Shown here in pieces: positions 1 to 19,800 of a DNA stretch of 64,000 nt. The notes under the pieces were generated by a model. It was not told where the DNA came from. It saw only the letters and a list, made by a program, of their open reading frames with translations, and did no database searches. The DNA lies in contig MCFG01000028.1 of assembly GCA_002104895.1 (NCBI GenBank), positions 76,001-140,000 on the forward strand, written 5' to 3'. The DNA comes from Anaeromyces robustus (Eukaryota > Neocallimastigomycota > Neocallimastigomycetes > Neocallimastigales > Neocallimastigaceae). Position 1 is the first letter of the stretch. Each line of letters begins with the position of its first letter. Both the position numbers and the translations under genes were made by a program.

Positions 1-374
1 AATGAATAATAAATATAAATATAAATATAAATAATAAATATAAATATAAATATAAATATAAATATAAATATAAATATAAATATAAATATAAACATAAATA
101 TAAATATAAATATAAATATAAATATAAATATAATAGATTAATGTTATATCACAAAATTATTTATATATTAAATTATTCTTGATATTATATTTTTTTTGAT
201 ATAATTATAAAATTTATTTATATTTTTATAATAACAATTATATATTTAATTGTTATTTTATTAATTTATATCATATTTTATACAATTATATATTTAATTA
301 ATTTATATTATAATACGATTATATATATGTACGACGTCATACTTTAAATATTATTTTGTAATAAATATACGAAG
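1..374. repeat. AT-rich start of window with AAATAT hexamer array
   Basis: Positions 8-131 are a nearly perfect array of a six-base unit (AAATAT), followed by unstructured A/T sequence to the first recognisable YKT6 exon. It is most likely intron or upstream sequence of YKT6, because the N-terminal exons of that gene are absent from the window. I see no exon in it. Confidence 0.7.
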
Positions 375-1247
375 TGTTCAAGAATTTATTAATTTCTTCT
401 CAACTACAGCTGCAGAAAGAACTCAAGTTGGTGAAAGATCTAAGATTGAACAACAAAGTATTTATTATTAACCGTTTATTTTATTTTTTTTTTTTTGAAA
501 ATAATAAAAATTTTATAATTAAATAATTATATATAATATATATTGATATATCCAAAAATATATATATTAATATAAAAACAATAATAAGGTTATGTTGGTT
601 ACGTATACTCTAATCCAAACGGACTTGCTGGTGTTGTTGTAACTGATGCTGAATACCCAAGTCGTGTTGCCTTTTCTATTATTAATAAAGTTTTAGATGA
701 TTTTACTCTTAAATATAAGAAAAGTGATTGGGAAAACTTAGATCCAAAGAAAAGATTAGATTTCCCAGAATTAAAAACTTATCTTGCTGATTTCCAAGAT
801 CCACACAAGGCTGACCCATTCATGAAGGTTCAACAAGAATTAGATGAAACTAAAGTTATTTTGGTAAGTTATAATTTAATAATTATTTGTAAAAATAATT
901 ATTTTTACAAATAATTTATTCATTTATTTATTAATAAATATTATTTTTTATTGTTAAAATAATAAATAGCATAAAACTATGGACTCTTTATTACAAAGAG
1001 GTGAAAAATTAGATGATCTTGTAACTAAATCAGATATGTTATCTTCACAATCAAAGATGTTCTACAAAACTTCAAAGAAGACAAATTCTTGCTGTTACTT
1101 AATGGTAAATAAATTAATTATAATAATATTAATCATAATAATGTTATTATTTAAATAAATTAACATGATTTTATTATTTTTTTATAAATATATTTGTAAT
1201 ATATATATTCAATTATTTAATTATTCTTCATTCTTCATATTTAGTAA
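375..1247 (+). CDS. YKT6: v-SNARE YKT6, 5' partial
   Basis: YKT6 is a SNARE acting in ER-Golgi, Golgi-vacuole and autophagic fusion. Exons are 375-457, 589-863, 970-1104 and 1245-1247, all with GT-AG introns whose phases agree. The translation starts at the VQEF element of the longin domain, continues through [14 protein letters not shown] and EYPSRVAF, then the SNARE motif ([25 protein letters not shown]) and ends NSCCYLM. The double cysteine plus CAAX ending is the hallmark of YKT6, which is palmitoylated and farnesylated instead of carrying a membrane span. About 165 residues are present; the family is about 200, so roughly 35 N-terminal residues lie left of the window. The stop codon TAA is alone on the last exon: an intron (1105-1244) lies exactly between the CAAX methionine and the stop. 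Confidence 0.93.
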
Positions 1248-1641
1248 TTTTGGGTTTAATCATTCTATTTAAATTTTAAATATCAATAAAATATTAATAA
1301 AATATTATTTTTAAAGATTAATATATATATATATGAAAATAAAAAAAAAAAAAAAAAAAAATATAAATTATTATATCAACAACTATAATAATAGCACATA
1401 GATTTATTTAATTCTGTATTTAATAGATAGAATTAAAAATCTTAATAATAGAATAATAAATACCAATTATATAAATATATTTAATAAAAAAAATATATAT
1501 GTAATCATAAATAATTAATTGAAATAAATCAATATAAAGTAACAAAAAAATAAAAAGTAAAAATAAATATATTTAAAAGATAAAAAAAAATATATTTAAA
1601 ATTATTTATATAATAATTATAAAAAAACAAAAACAAAAACA

Positions 1642-1672
<31 letters not shown>

Positions 1673-1772
1673 CAAAACAAATTATATTATTACTTTAAAT
1701 AATAAAAAAATTAATAAAAAATATATTAATAAAAATAAAAAGTATTAAACTGTTTATTGAAATTAATTAGTG

Positions 1773-1815
<43 letters not shown>

Positions 1816-2099
1816 TATAAATAGTTTTATATATTTATTATATATTTGATTCTCTAATTAATATAAAAAATATTATTTAAATTTAAAAAAAAAGTTGTTA
1901 ATTTTATTTTAATAATAAAAATATTACTATCTCTAATTAATATAAATAATTTTAATAAAAAATTATTTATTTATATAACAATTTTATTATAGAAAAAAAA
2001 AAAAAATGAAGTAACTAAAGAATTAATTTTTACAATATTATATATATATATAATTATTCTTTTTTATTAATTTATTTATATGTATATTATTTTATTTTA

Positions 2100-2130
<31 letters not shown>

Positions 2131-2240
2131 CTTTTTATTTGTTTATTTTTATTTTTATTTTTATTTTATTCTTTTTATTTGTTTATTTTTATTATTTTTA
2201 TTTATAAACAGGAAATTGTTTTGTTTATTTATTTATTTAT
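1248..2240. other. Convergent intergenic region YKT6 / GH48, with simple repeats
   Basis: This stretch holds only low-complexity sequence: an A-run near 1340-1361, a CAAAAA/CAAAA array at 1621-1680, a T-run at 1775-1812 and TTTTA-type repeats at 2085-2200. Short open frames here (for example 2080-2289) are made of Phe/Tyr/Leu/Ile from the repeats and are not genes. It contains both 3' ends, since YKT6 (+) and the GH48 gene (-) converge. Confidence 0.7.
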
Positions 2241-7424
<5,184 letters not shown>

Positions 7425-10343
7425 ATGGATTTCGATAAAGATTATAACAGACAAGAAAAAATTAATCTTGCAAAGAAAAAGGTATTTATTAAAAATATAA
7501 AATTATTTGTTTTAAAGTTTAATCTGTAAATATAATGAAAATTAATAATGACAGTTACATAAAAAATTATTAAAAGACAATAATAGATAATAAAAAAAAT
7601 AATAATAAATAATATAATAATATAATAATAATAAGTTATATTATTACTATTAGTATTAAAATAAAGATTATAATCTTTATTTTAATGTTAATAATATCAA
7701 AAAAAATAACAACAACAATATTAATATTATTATTTTAAATATTTCGGTCATTTTATGTTATAGTTAAAAAAATTTCGTAAATATCATAATGTTTCTTCCG
7801 GTGAAATAAGTCGAGTATGTTGTCAATTATAAATATTTTAAGCATCAAGTATTATTATAATTAATATTTAAATGTTTATATTAATAAATAATATATATAT
7901 AAATATTTTTTTTTTAAAGGAATCATTAAATTCTGAAAGTTCACTACCAAGTAAGTATTAGATTAATATCATTTTCTTTAAAAAATGTTTACAATATATA
8001 TCATTAATAATAATTAATTAATTATTATTTAATACATATACAAAGGTCAAGCATATTCAATTCCAGGTACCCCAAATGCTAATGCCAATTCCAATCCATT
8101 GTCTCCTTCTCCATATCAAATGAATTCAACATCAAATAATTCACAAATTCAAAATAGTAATAACAACAGTCTGACTCCTAATCCAAATAGTAATATAACA
8201 CAAACTCAGTCATACATTCCAAATGAGGTTACACAGTCAGTTCCGACAGCATCAGTTCCCGCTACTACAATGAATACATCTAATTATTCAAATACAGGAT
8301 TTACATATCAAAATCTTACTCCTGATACTACTATAACAAATACTACTAATACTAATATTGCTAATACAAATATTACTAATTCTAATACTACTAATACAAA
8401 TATTGCTAATTCTAATACTACTAATACAAATACTTCTAATATTAATACCGATACAAATACTAATTACTCAGTTAATACAAATAGTTATTTTTCAACTCCA
8501 AATAATTATACTCAAACATATTCACAAAGTAGTTATTATCCAATGGAAACTACAGGTAATGGATATTCATATAATACTACAACAACAGCAGCAGAAGAGA
8601 AAAAGCCAACTGAATCAAAGTCTTCTATTAGATCAGGAATATCGGGATTTATGGGTTCTGTATTTAAGAATATTATCGATGCAGCCGCACCACCGATTGC
8701 ACCAGAATATTTACAAAAATATAAAAGTAGTCATAATAGTAGTTCTAATTCATTAGATGATGATAATAATGGAATGGGTAATAATTACTTAGTTAGTAAT
8801 AAACCAGACACAGATAATAATTCGTCCTCTAATAGTCTTAATACAAATATTTCTAATGTAATACAACAACCTGAAGCAATTAAAAATGATGAGCCAGAAT
8901 ATATGAAAAATCTTAATAATAATCCTAGTAATACAACAACTCCATTATTTATCCAAAATAGTAGTTTGATAAATAATCAAGCACCACCCTCACTAACTTC
9001 TGCAACTGCTCCAACTCAGTATATTAGATCTATGCCAAAAAAGAAAAAGAAATGGGCTACATTCACTTACAATGAAGATGAAATTGTTGTTGATAGAGAA
9101 AATTATTCCAAGAATCCAGCAAATAATATTTCATTGAAAGATTATATGAATCAGCATCAACAACAACAGGAAACCAATACCAATTCAACAACAATTACAA
9201 ATAAACCTTCCGAACCACCAAAATCTACATCATTTGCACCACCAAAACCAACAAATGATAATCTTAATGTTAACATGTTTGTTCCAGCTTTTCCAAATGC
9301 TGAAAATATTGTTTCTAATAATACTTCAACTATTTTGTCACCACCAAATACTGTATCTTCCTCATATGGTAATTCTTTAACACCACCTCCACCATCAATA
9401 ACTGATAATAATAATATTAATGCTACAGTAACACCTCCACCACCGGTAGCTGGTAGTAATGGTATTAATTCTACAGCAACACCACCACCACCAATGACAA
9501 GCCCATATAATATTAGTAATACAGCGACACCACCACCACCAATGACAAGCCCATATAACATCAGTAATACAGCAACACCACCACCACCAAAGGCTGGAAC
9601 TTATGGTATCAGTGCTACTCCAACTCCACCACCACCAAAAGCTGGAACATATGTTAGTGCTACTCCAACTCCACCACCACCAAAATCTGGAGCATATGTT
9701 AGTGCTACTCCAACTCCACCTCCTCCAATGGCTGGAACTTATAGTATTAATACTACTTCAGCTCCACCAAAAGTTTCAAAATATCCAGGATTCAGTTTAC
9801 CAACATCATCTAATAATAGTTTCATACCAGCACCATTTAATCCAATGACTAATTCTAACGATAATGGTTCAGTTTTCAATCCAACAACAAATAATTCAGT
9901 TAGCGGTGTTTCAACTGATACTAACAATCAAGTTTTTAATACTGCAACAGTAATTCATGATGAAAAAGAAGAATTATCTAATGAAAATAATCAAGAGACA
10001 GGATCAAAAATACCAACAGTCGTGGGTATTATTGAAGAAAATGATAATATTTTACTTTCTTCACCACATATTGACAATCAAGTTATGAAACATAATAATA
10101 ATGATACAACAAAAAATCCAAAACTTCATAATAAAACATCATTTACATCATTGATGAAGAATCCAGATGTAATAGAATTAACAAGTAATAGTAATGTTAC
10201 CACACCAATTGATAAATCAGAAATGTATGATACAAGTGAATTATTTAATTCTGTAGGTGAATCTAATAATATGGTAGATCTTAATAGTAATAATGGTTAG
10301 TACATAATATAAATATAAAATATATTTTAGAATTTTAGATAAC

Positions 10344-10381
<38 letters not shown>

Positions 10382-12835
10382 TTATAATCCAAATTATATA
10401 TATATATATATATTAAACATAAATAAAAAATATTTTAATTATTTTAAATTTTTATCAATACAATTATATTTATATATTAAATATTTTTTTCTTTTTTTTT
10501 TTTAAAAAAAAAAAAGAAGAAAATAATGAAAATTTAAGTGATATTTTATTAAATAATCATTACAAAGGAAAAAAGAAAACAAAGAAGCATTATTCTATTC
10601 CATTAGCTGAAATTATGGCAAGTCCATTTGGTATACATTCAAAAGTAAATATTAAAGAAAATAATGAAAATAAAAGTGAAAGTAAAATAAACGAAGTAGC
10701 ATCTCTTGATTTAGAACCAGTAACAACAAGCAGTGTTAAGAATGAAGCTTATCCAGAAACTATTTCACCTGATGACAATTCAAGTATTTTTGGAGTTTCA
10801 AAAAAGAGTAAAAATGAAACACAAGAAACTTCTTCATTGAATCAATTCTTCTTACCAAAAGATGATAATAATGAAGAAAATGAACAATCTCCAGCAGTCG
10901 TCATTCAACAAAAAACAAAGAATGATAGTTTATTATTTACTTCAAATGCTGATGGTTCTAATAACAACACAAATATTATGACAGATATGCAAAATAAAGA
11001 TAGCAATAATGATCTTCCATACAATTTAATTGATGATTTGGATAATGTAAACATTTCAGAAAATAATAAATTAAAAAAGACACCATTTAATAAAGATATT
11101 AGTCTCGTGTCACCTGATAAATTAAAGGAAATGTCTGATATTCCATTAGATGAAAATGTTCCAGAACAATCAACTCGTCAATTCTTAACTTCAAAAATAT
11201 TATCAGAGACCGCAAAAGCAAAGAATCTACTTTCTGGTATGTTCCCAATAAAAGATAATAAATCAGAAGGTAGTGCTAGCGTAGGAAAATTAGTTAATTT
11301 AGCATTCAATACTCATTCAGAAAGTAATGAAACTACTAATGATATTTCTGAACCTAAAACAGATGTTAATAATAATCTTATTTTAACACCATCTAATGAT
11401 AATACCGTAGAACAAAATGTTTTATTTACTGGAACAGATAATAATGAAAATCAATCATTATTTATTAATCAATCTGAGCTTAAAGTGGATGATAAAACTA
11501 ATTCTAGTCCATTATTTATTAATACAGCAGAAACTCCAAAACAAACACAATTATTTGCTACACCAACAGAACAAAGAAAAACTAGCGTTTTTTATTCCAA
11601 TAATAATATGGATAATGCAAGTAACTTATTTGAAAATGAAAGTAAAACTGATAATAATCAACAATCTAATGACTTTATAAATTACTTTAATCAAGATAAT
11701 AATAATAATAATAACTTAATTCAACAACCACAAGATAATAATGTTAATGAATTCCCGGTTCAACAACCACAAGATAATAATATTAATGAATTTCCGGTTC
11801 AACAACAAACACAGGATAAAAATAATGCTATATCATTTATTTCTAATCAAACAGAAACCACAAATTCAAATGTAATTCCATTCTATACAACTGATAATAT
11901 GAATTCAGTTGATAATAATAATAACTCATTACCTTTCTTTGCACAAGATAATAATAATAACAATAATATTTATACACAGAATAGTCCAGCACATTTCTAT
12001 ATATCAAGTGAAAATGCTACACCTATCAGTACTGATGTGTATAATGGTAGCAACAATGAAACACCTTTTTCCTTTTCTGGTACAAGTTCACCATTGAAGA
12101 ATGAAAATTCATTCCCAATATCTGGAACTATCAATAATGAATCTTTATACCCAGTTACTGGTACAACTTCACCTATTAAAAATGAAATAATTTCATCAAC
12201 TATAGAAACTCCATCAACATTAGATGCTGTAAGTAAAGTTGAAACAGTTCCATCAATGGGTTTAGAAACTGATACTCAAATTAAGGATCAAGCTCCTGTA
12301 CAAAATGATTCAATTCCATTCTTTGCAGCTGATACTATGTCAACCAATCCATCAAATACTAATGAAGCATTACCATTCTTTGCTTCAGAAACCGATAATA
12401 ATGTAACTTCTAATCAAAATGAATCTATACCATTCTTTTCTTCAAATAATAAAGATAATAATATTCCATTTTATAATAATGATAATAATAATGTCATTCA
12501 AGAAACAAATGTATTTAATACATTCACCTCAAATCAAGACAACTATAGTAACTATAATAATAACACTAATTTCTTTGATAATGGTAACCAAACTAATAAT
12601 AATACAGGATCTAATTGGTTTGATCAATTTTCACAAAATAATGAATCATATATACCATCAAATGGTTTATTAAATAATTATGAAAAGCAAGAAGATAAAA
12701 TAATAACACCAGAACCATTAATGAATGAATCAAATGAAAATCCTTCATTAGAAAATGAAACTTCAACAATACCATTAGTAGATAAAGAAAATGAAAATAA
12801 ATTAAATCAAAAGATTCAACCTGAACAAATAATGG

Positions 12836-12887
<52 letters not shown>

Positions 12888-14896
12888 TGATGATGATAAT
12901 GATGTTAATAATAATAATTATATTAATGAAAAGAATGAAGAAACATCCAATAAGATTCAAAGTCCAACAGAAATTGAGAATATTGATCAACAAGAGTTAA
13001 TAAAATTAAAGGAAGAATTAAAAGAAGCTAATAAAAAGCTTCAAAATAATTCAACCCTTATTGATAATTTAAATGCTCAAATTGAACAACAAAAAAAAGA
13101 AAATACTATTTTAAATAATAAAATTCAAGATTTAGAAAAGAAAAATAAAGAAAACACAGAAAAAATAAGTCAAAATGAAAAAACTATAGAATACTTAAAT
13201 TCATTAATAAAAATGAAAGATCAACAAATTGATTTATTAAAAGAAGAAAATGAAGTGGAGATGGATAATAAAGATAACTCTGATGAAATAACTAAATTAA
13301 ACGATATTTTAAAAGAAAAAATGGAACTTTTAGAAAGTTTAACTAAGGAAAAAAAAACTTTAGAAAATGAAAATAATAATCAAAAACAATTATTAGAATC
13401 AAAAGAAGACGAAATGAATACCTATCAAAATAAAATAAAACAACTTCAAGATGAAATAAATAATATTTTATCCTCATCAAATCAAAATGAAAATGCCATT
13501 CAAGAATTACAATCTTTAATAAATGAAAAAGATAAACAAAATGAAGAAATATTAAAGGAAAAACAATCATTAGAAGCTGAAATGAAGAGTCAATTAGAAG
13601 AATCTAAGAATTCTTATTCACAACTTCAAAGTAATGTTAATATTTTAGAAGATGAAATAAGAAAATGTAAGGAACAAAATATGGAATTAGAAAAAGAAAA
13701 TAATTTATTAAAATCTAGTTCTGAAAAAGTAAACGAAGAAAAAAAGGATGAAACAGAATTTATTCAAAAAGTTAAAGAAATTTACCCAGAGTTATCTTTA
13801 AATGATATTATTAATAAAATATCAGATTCTACTATTACTGAAAAAGAAATTATTCAACCAAAATCAATTGATCCTCTTAAAAAAAGTAATATACAAGAAT
13901 TAAATTGGAATGAAATGAGTCATACAGATGGTACAGAAGACTTTGAAAACGATTATATTAAAGATAATAATTTAAATGTATTTACTCCTCAACCAATGAT
14001 TATACCACCAATGTCAGATGAACAATTAAAAAAATATGAAATTGAAAATGAAGAATTAAAGCAAAAATGTCAAACTTACCAAGAAGTTATAGAAAAAAAT
14101 AAAGCTGAAATTGATTATTTAAAAGAAATAATAAAGAATCCAAAAATTTCTCAATTACCACAATTAGCATTAAATGAAAATAGTAATGGTGAAAATCATA
14201 GTTTAATTGAAATTATTTCACAATTAACAAAGTAAATATTAAAAAAAAAAATTATTATTATATAATTTATGTATACATATATATATTATTTTTATAATTA
14301 TCTTATAATAATATAATAATATTTATATAAAAATTTTTTAATATAATAATATTTATATAAATTTTTAAAATAATTTTTTTTTTCTTATTTAATTTAAAAG
14401 AGATAATCAAGATTTAAGTGAACAAGTTCAAAAACTTAGACATGAAATTGATTCTACTAATCAAGCAAATACATCTTTAACTCTTTCAAAACCACCTTAT
14501 GAAACAATTACCACTTCAAGTAGTTTTTCCTATCCTTCATACTTAGATAATTCTCAAGCTCCAACAGATATAATGTATAATCCATTATATCCAACTAGTA
14601 GTAGTGGACCTAAAACTTTAGATACTAAGCCAGGATTAACCGGATATACCTCTTCACCTTATAGTAATATAATTGATAGTAGAATTTACGAACAAAATGA
14701 TTATGATATGAATTATTATGATAGAAATTTAAGTTATACAACTCCCTCTTCTACTTTTGATCATCAGCAATTATTAAATCAATTAGATGAAAGAGAAAAA
14801 AATGAAAGAAATAAAATGTTAACAAGTTCAAGTATGAATCAAAGTCAAACAGATTTATACTATATGCAACAAAAATATAACCCATATAATTATTAA
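7425..14896 (+). CDS. Golgin-like coiled-coil protein (GM130/Bug1 type N-terminus)
   Basis: Exons are 7425-7481, 7764-7814, 7920-7950, 8046-10295, 10517-14231 and 14401-14896, giving 2199 aa. The first exons encode RQEKINLAKKKLKKFRKYH, closely resembling the N-terminus of GM130/GOLGA2 and yeast Bug1, a cis-Golgi tether. The rest is mostly disordered and Asn/Ser/Thr-rich. Residues about 494-608 carry repeated TPPPP units spaced by about 15 residues. Residues about 1250-1450 carry six [ILVA]PF[FY] motifs. A poly-Asn run lies near 1570-1589, a long heptad coiled coil at about 1620-1880, and shorter coils at about 1960-2000 and 2035-2060. It ends NPYNY. The start ATG at 7425 follows an (AAT)n tract and begins the conserved N-terminal motif. 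The golgin call rests on the N-terminal motif plus the coiled coils; the middle is not recognised. Confidence 0.72.
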
Positions 14897-15082
14897 ATTT
14901 AAATTTTAAAAACAAAATAATAAGATATAAAAATAAAAATTAAAAAAATAATTTTTCTATTGTAATTTTATTTTTTTTTTTTTTTATTTTTTTATTTTAT
15001 TTTTTTTATCTTATATTTATTAATAAATTGATAAAAAATTAATATAAAATAAATTAATAAAAAAATAAGTTACAAAATAAAG

Positions 15083-15114
<32 letters not shown>

Positions 15115-15639
15115 AAAATATTACTAATAATTAAAAAAATGGATTTATTAAAATTTATTAGTAAATTATAATACTAATTTTTATTTAAAAATAAATTTAT
15201 TTTAAATATATATACAATTGATATATATTATTACTAATATTAATTGTAATTAATAAAATATTAATTATTACCATACATATAAAATAAAACGAAATTAAAA
15301 CAAAAATAAAAAATAAAAAATAAAAAATAAAAAATATAAAATATAAAATATAAAATATAAAATATAAAATAAAAAATAAAAAATATAAAATATAAAATAT
15401 AAAATATAAAATATAAAATATAAAATATAAAATATAAAATATAAAATATAAAATAAAAAATAAAAAATAAAAATAAAAATAAAATAATATAAAAATTAAA
15501 ATAAAAATCAGTAAAAGAAAATTAAATAATAATTATTTATATAATATATTAAAATAAATATATATATAATTTAAAAAAATTATTTTAACTTATTAAAATA
15601 ACTTTGTTAAAAATGGTTATTGATAATAACAACAACAAC

Positions 15640-15688
<49 letters not shown>

Positions 15689-15898
15689 TAATAATAAAAA
15701 TAAAATAAATTCATAAATAATATTTAATCAGTTTTTAAAACAATACTGTTTATTTAAAAAAATAAAATAAATAGTGTTCATATTTATTTAATGTTTTATT
15801 TTTTGATATTTTCTTTAATATTTTCCATTAATGATTAATATATATATATATTTATTTATTCATTCATTTATTCATTCATTTATTGATTATTTATTAAT

Positions 15899-15997
<99 letters not shown>

Positions 15998-16883
15998 TGT
16001 ATTTATTTTAATATAATATAATTTTTAAGATTATATAAAAGATTAAATAAATTTAAAGCAATAGCTTTGATTTTTGATTTAAAGAAGAAAGAATTGTCAA
16101 AATAATAATAACTTTATATTCAATCTATTGAAAAATATTACTAAAGGAATATTTAAATTTTATATTTCACTAAATTTTTTATATTATTTTGAATAATGGG
16201 AAACAAAAAGTTTATAAAGTATAAAGCTAAATCAATTTCCATTGACTAAAAAAAGAATTAAATTTTTTTTTTTCATTTTTATTTAGTTTCTTTTTTTTTA
16301 ATTAACATTAGTTTAAAATATAAAAAATAAAGTTTTTAAATCTTATGTATTAATATTTTTATTTTTTATATTTTTTACTACATTATATGCTTATATATTA
16401 CGATTTATAAATTTTAAATCATACATATTGTTAAAATGAAATATTTCCTATCAACAATTCTAGGAAAAAATATATATATATATTATTTTCTTAGGTTAAT
16501 TATTAAATATAATTTTTAAAATTATTCATCTTTAATACTATAAAGAAAAGTATATTTATAATAATTTATAATAATTATGAAATATAAATTATTTAATTAT
16601 ACAAAATTTAATATTATTATTAAAAAAAATTATAAGAGAGTATTTGATTTTCATTAATTATATGATAATCAAAAAGAATATTTATTAATTTTTAAAAATA
16701 ATATATATATAATTTATATATAATTTTGTGATTTTCCATAAAACTTCTGAGTTTTATAATTTTTTTTGTACAAGGTTTTATTATAGAATTACGGTCTATA
16801 AAAAATAATTAAGATACTAGGGGAAAAAATAATAATATATAAATATCTGACAAAATAAAAAAAAATAATAATAAACAATAATT
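14897..16883. other. Intergenic region with several simple repeats
   Basis: No gene is visible. It holds an A-run at 15084-15111, a mixed ATAAAAA/ATAAAAT array with a seven-base period at about 15305-15480, (AAC)/(AAT)n at 15629-15685 and (ATTT)n at about 15895-15999. Positions 16020-16880 are less repetitive and probably contain the promoter of the downstream kinase-like gene; TTGACTAAA occurs at 16252-16260. Confidence 0.65.
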
Positions 16884-19800
16884 ATGGCAGCTGCAGCAGC
16901 AAAGTGTTTAAGATTTAAAGAACCCGAAGTAGATGATTATGTAGTATATAAATATACGGAATCCGAAAGTTCAGGTGATGAACTTAATGATAATGCTATA
17001 CGTGGAAGTGGAAGTGAACTTGCAGAAATAAAAGAAGAAGAATTGGATGGTTCAGAAGCAAATTTAATTTCCGAAAATGAAATTAGAAACTCTATTGAAC
17101 TTTTAAGTCATGATAATAAAAAAGTTAAAGAAAAGAGTATTAAAAAAAGTAATGAAGAATTAAACAAAAAAAAGAGTAATGAAGAATTAAACAAAAAAAA
17201 GAGTAATGAAGAATTAAACAGAAAAAAGAGTAATGAAGAATTAAACAAAAACAAGAGTAATGAAGAACTAAACAAAAACAAGAGTAATGACGAACTAAAC
17301 AAAAAAAAGAGTAATGAGGAATTAAATAAAAAAAGAAGTAATAGTAATGAAATATTGAATAATTTAAATAATATAAATAATAGTAACAATAGTATCAAAA
17401 AAAGCAGTGATAATATTTACAAATCTTTAGAATCAATGGAAAGTTTAGAAATATATAATCTTGGAGATAAACATATTATTGAAGGTATTCCTCAAATTGA
17501 AATTAAACTAAATATTAGTCGGGATAATCTCTTAGAAAATCAAAAATCATCAAAGAGCAATAGTATTAATAATATCAATACTAATTTTGTCAGTTTAAAT
17601 GATAATGGTAATAATAATTATATACTAATAATTATAATAAGTTGATTAATGATATAGATAATTCTAAACATTTAAATTTATGTATAAAAAAACTATATAA
17701 ATGAAAAATTTATTAATAATTTTTATTTAATAATAATTATTTTAAATAGTTAAAAATAGTACTGGATCACTTGCATCAAATACAATGAAAAAAAATAATA
17801 GCAATAGTAAACTTGATACATTATTATTAAGAAATGGAAGTAATAATAGCTTAAATAGAAACGGAAGTAATCAAAGTCTAAATAGAAATGGAAGCAATCA
17901 TAGTTTAAATAGGATGGGCAGTAATAATAGTTTAAACCAAAAACTCAATAAAAATGGAAGTAATAGATCAACTCAAAACGTTATACCTGGACAAGAAGGA
18001 AATACAAGAAGTAAAACTAAAAGTATTGCTGATAGAAGTATGGAAAGAAATTTACAAAGTCAAAAAAAAATGTTGGAAAGAAAAATAGTTAGAGAAAAAT
18101 TAAGAAGTCAATTAAATGAACAAAGAAATAAAGTAACATCAAATGAAGTATCTATTAATATTGATGATTTAAATCAAAATAATGATACTAATAATATAAA
18201 TAATGATCAAGAAAATTCAAGTGAAATAAAATTTGTAGCTAGAGAAAAACCATCAAATTCCACAAATATAATAAATACTGATGAAAATTCAGATACTATC
18301 GTTAATACTAATCCATATGCACCAAAAAAAAAAAATAAAGATGAAGATATTATACCAAAAAAAGATGAAGATATTAATGAAATATTAAAAGAAGTAATAA
18401 TAAATAAATAAAATATTATATATTTATACTAATATCAAAATGAATAATAATAATCAATAATTATAATACTCTAACTTTTATTTTCATTTTTAATATATAA
18501 ATTGATTTTTTTTATAATTTTATAAATAATGAATAAATAATTTTAAATTTAAATTCAAATACAAATGCAAAAAAAAAATAATAATAAAAAAGCTTACAGA
18601 AACACACTTTTTAGTTGATAATACAGGTATTAATCTTGAAAATATACTAAAAATTTTAGGTCAACCAGAAGTAGATACACTTGATAATACCATTGGTTCA
18701 GAGTAAGTTATTAAAAATTATTATTAGTATTGGAAAATATTGAAAAAATAAAATATAAAATTTTATATATTATAATACTTTTTTTCTTTAATATTTTATT
18801 TATGATTATAGAGTTATTAAATATATATATGTATATATATTAATAAAAATTTTATAATAATAATAATTAAAATAATGTAGGTATTTAGAATCAGCTACTC
18901 ATATGAAAAATTATGAGCATGGTGCTATTTTTAAATTGCCATCCTATAATAATTGTATATTAAAAATTATTCCATTTAATCCTGATCGTAATGATTTAGA
19001 AGAAAATATTGAAAATAATCAAGTATCATTAAAAACTGTATTACAAGAAGTGGTTGCAATGAATGTATTGGCTTCTTTACATACCTCAGGGGAAATCGCT
19101 GATGTTTCAAATATAAGTGAAGAAAATGTTAATCAAGTAACTTTAAATATTGAGGATGATGTTATTGCTAATGAAAAGAAGATTTTAGCATTTGCAAGGC
19201 CAGAAGGGTAAATATAAATTTCTAATTTTTTGAACAATATATATATATTAAAGAGTTGTTCATTTATATAAATAATAAATAAATAAATATATATATATAT
19301 ATATATATACGAATAAAATATTATATAGAATGTGGATTTGTAGAGGTTCAGGTAACCAAGCATTCAATTATGAATTTCAAAACTATCAACTAAGTACGAG
19401 TTTTTTTTATTACAATATTTTTTAATTTACAACAAAAAATGTTCTTAATATGATAATATAATTAATTATATGTGAAAAAAAATCATGAAAGTTAATACTT
19501 TTATAATATATTCATAATTTATATGTGTATTATTTTTAGATGAATTTAGTCCAGATCAATACTTTTTAGTAACTTTATTTGGAAATAAAGGTGAAATTGT
19601 TACTTCTCCATCTAATAAATTTAGATCATTAGACCAAATTAAATCAATCTTATGGCAAGTTTGCTATTCCATTTCTATAGCTGAAGAATACATAGGATTT
19701 GAACACAGGTAGTTATTCTATAATTATAACAACAAAATTATGGAATATCAAAATAAAGTTTTTACATTAATTAAATATATATTTAAATATATTACATTAT

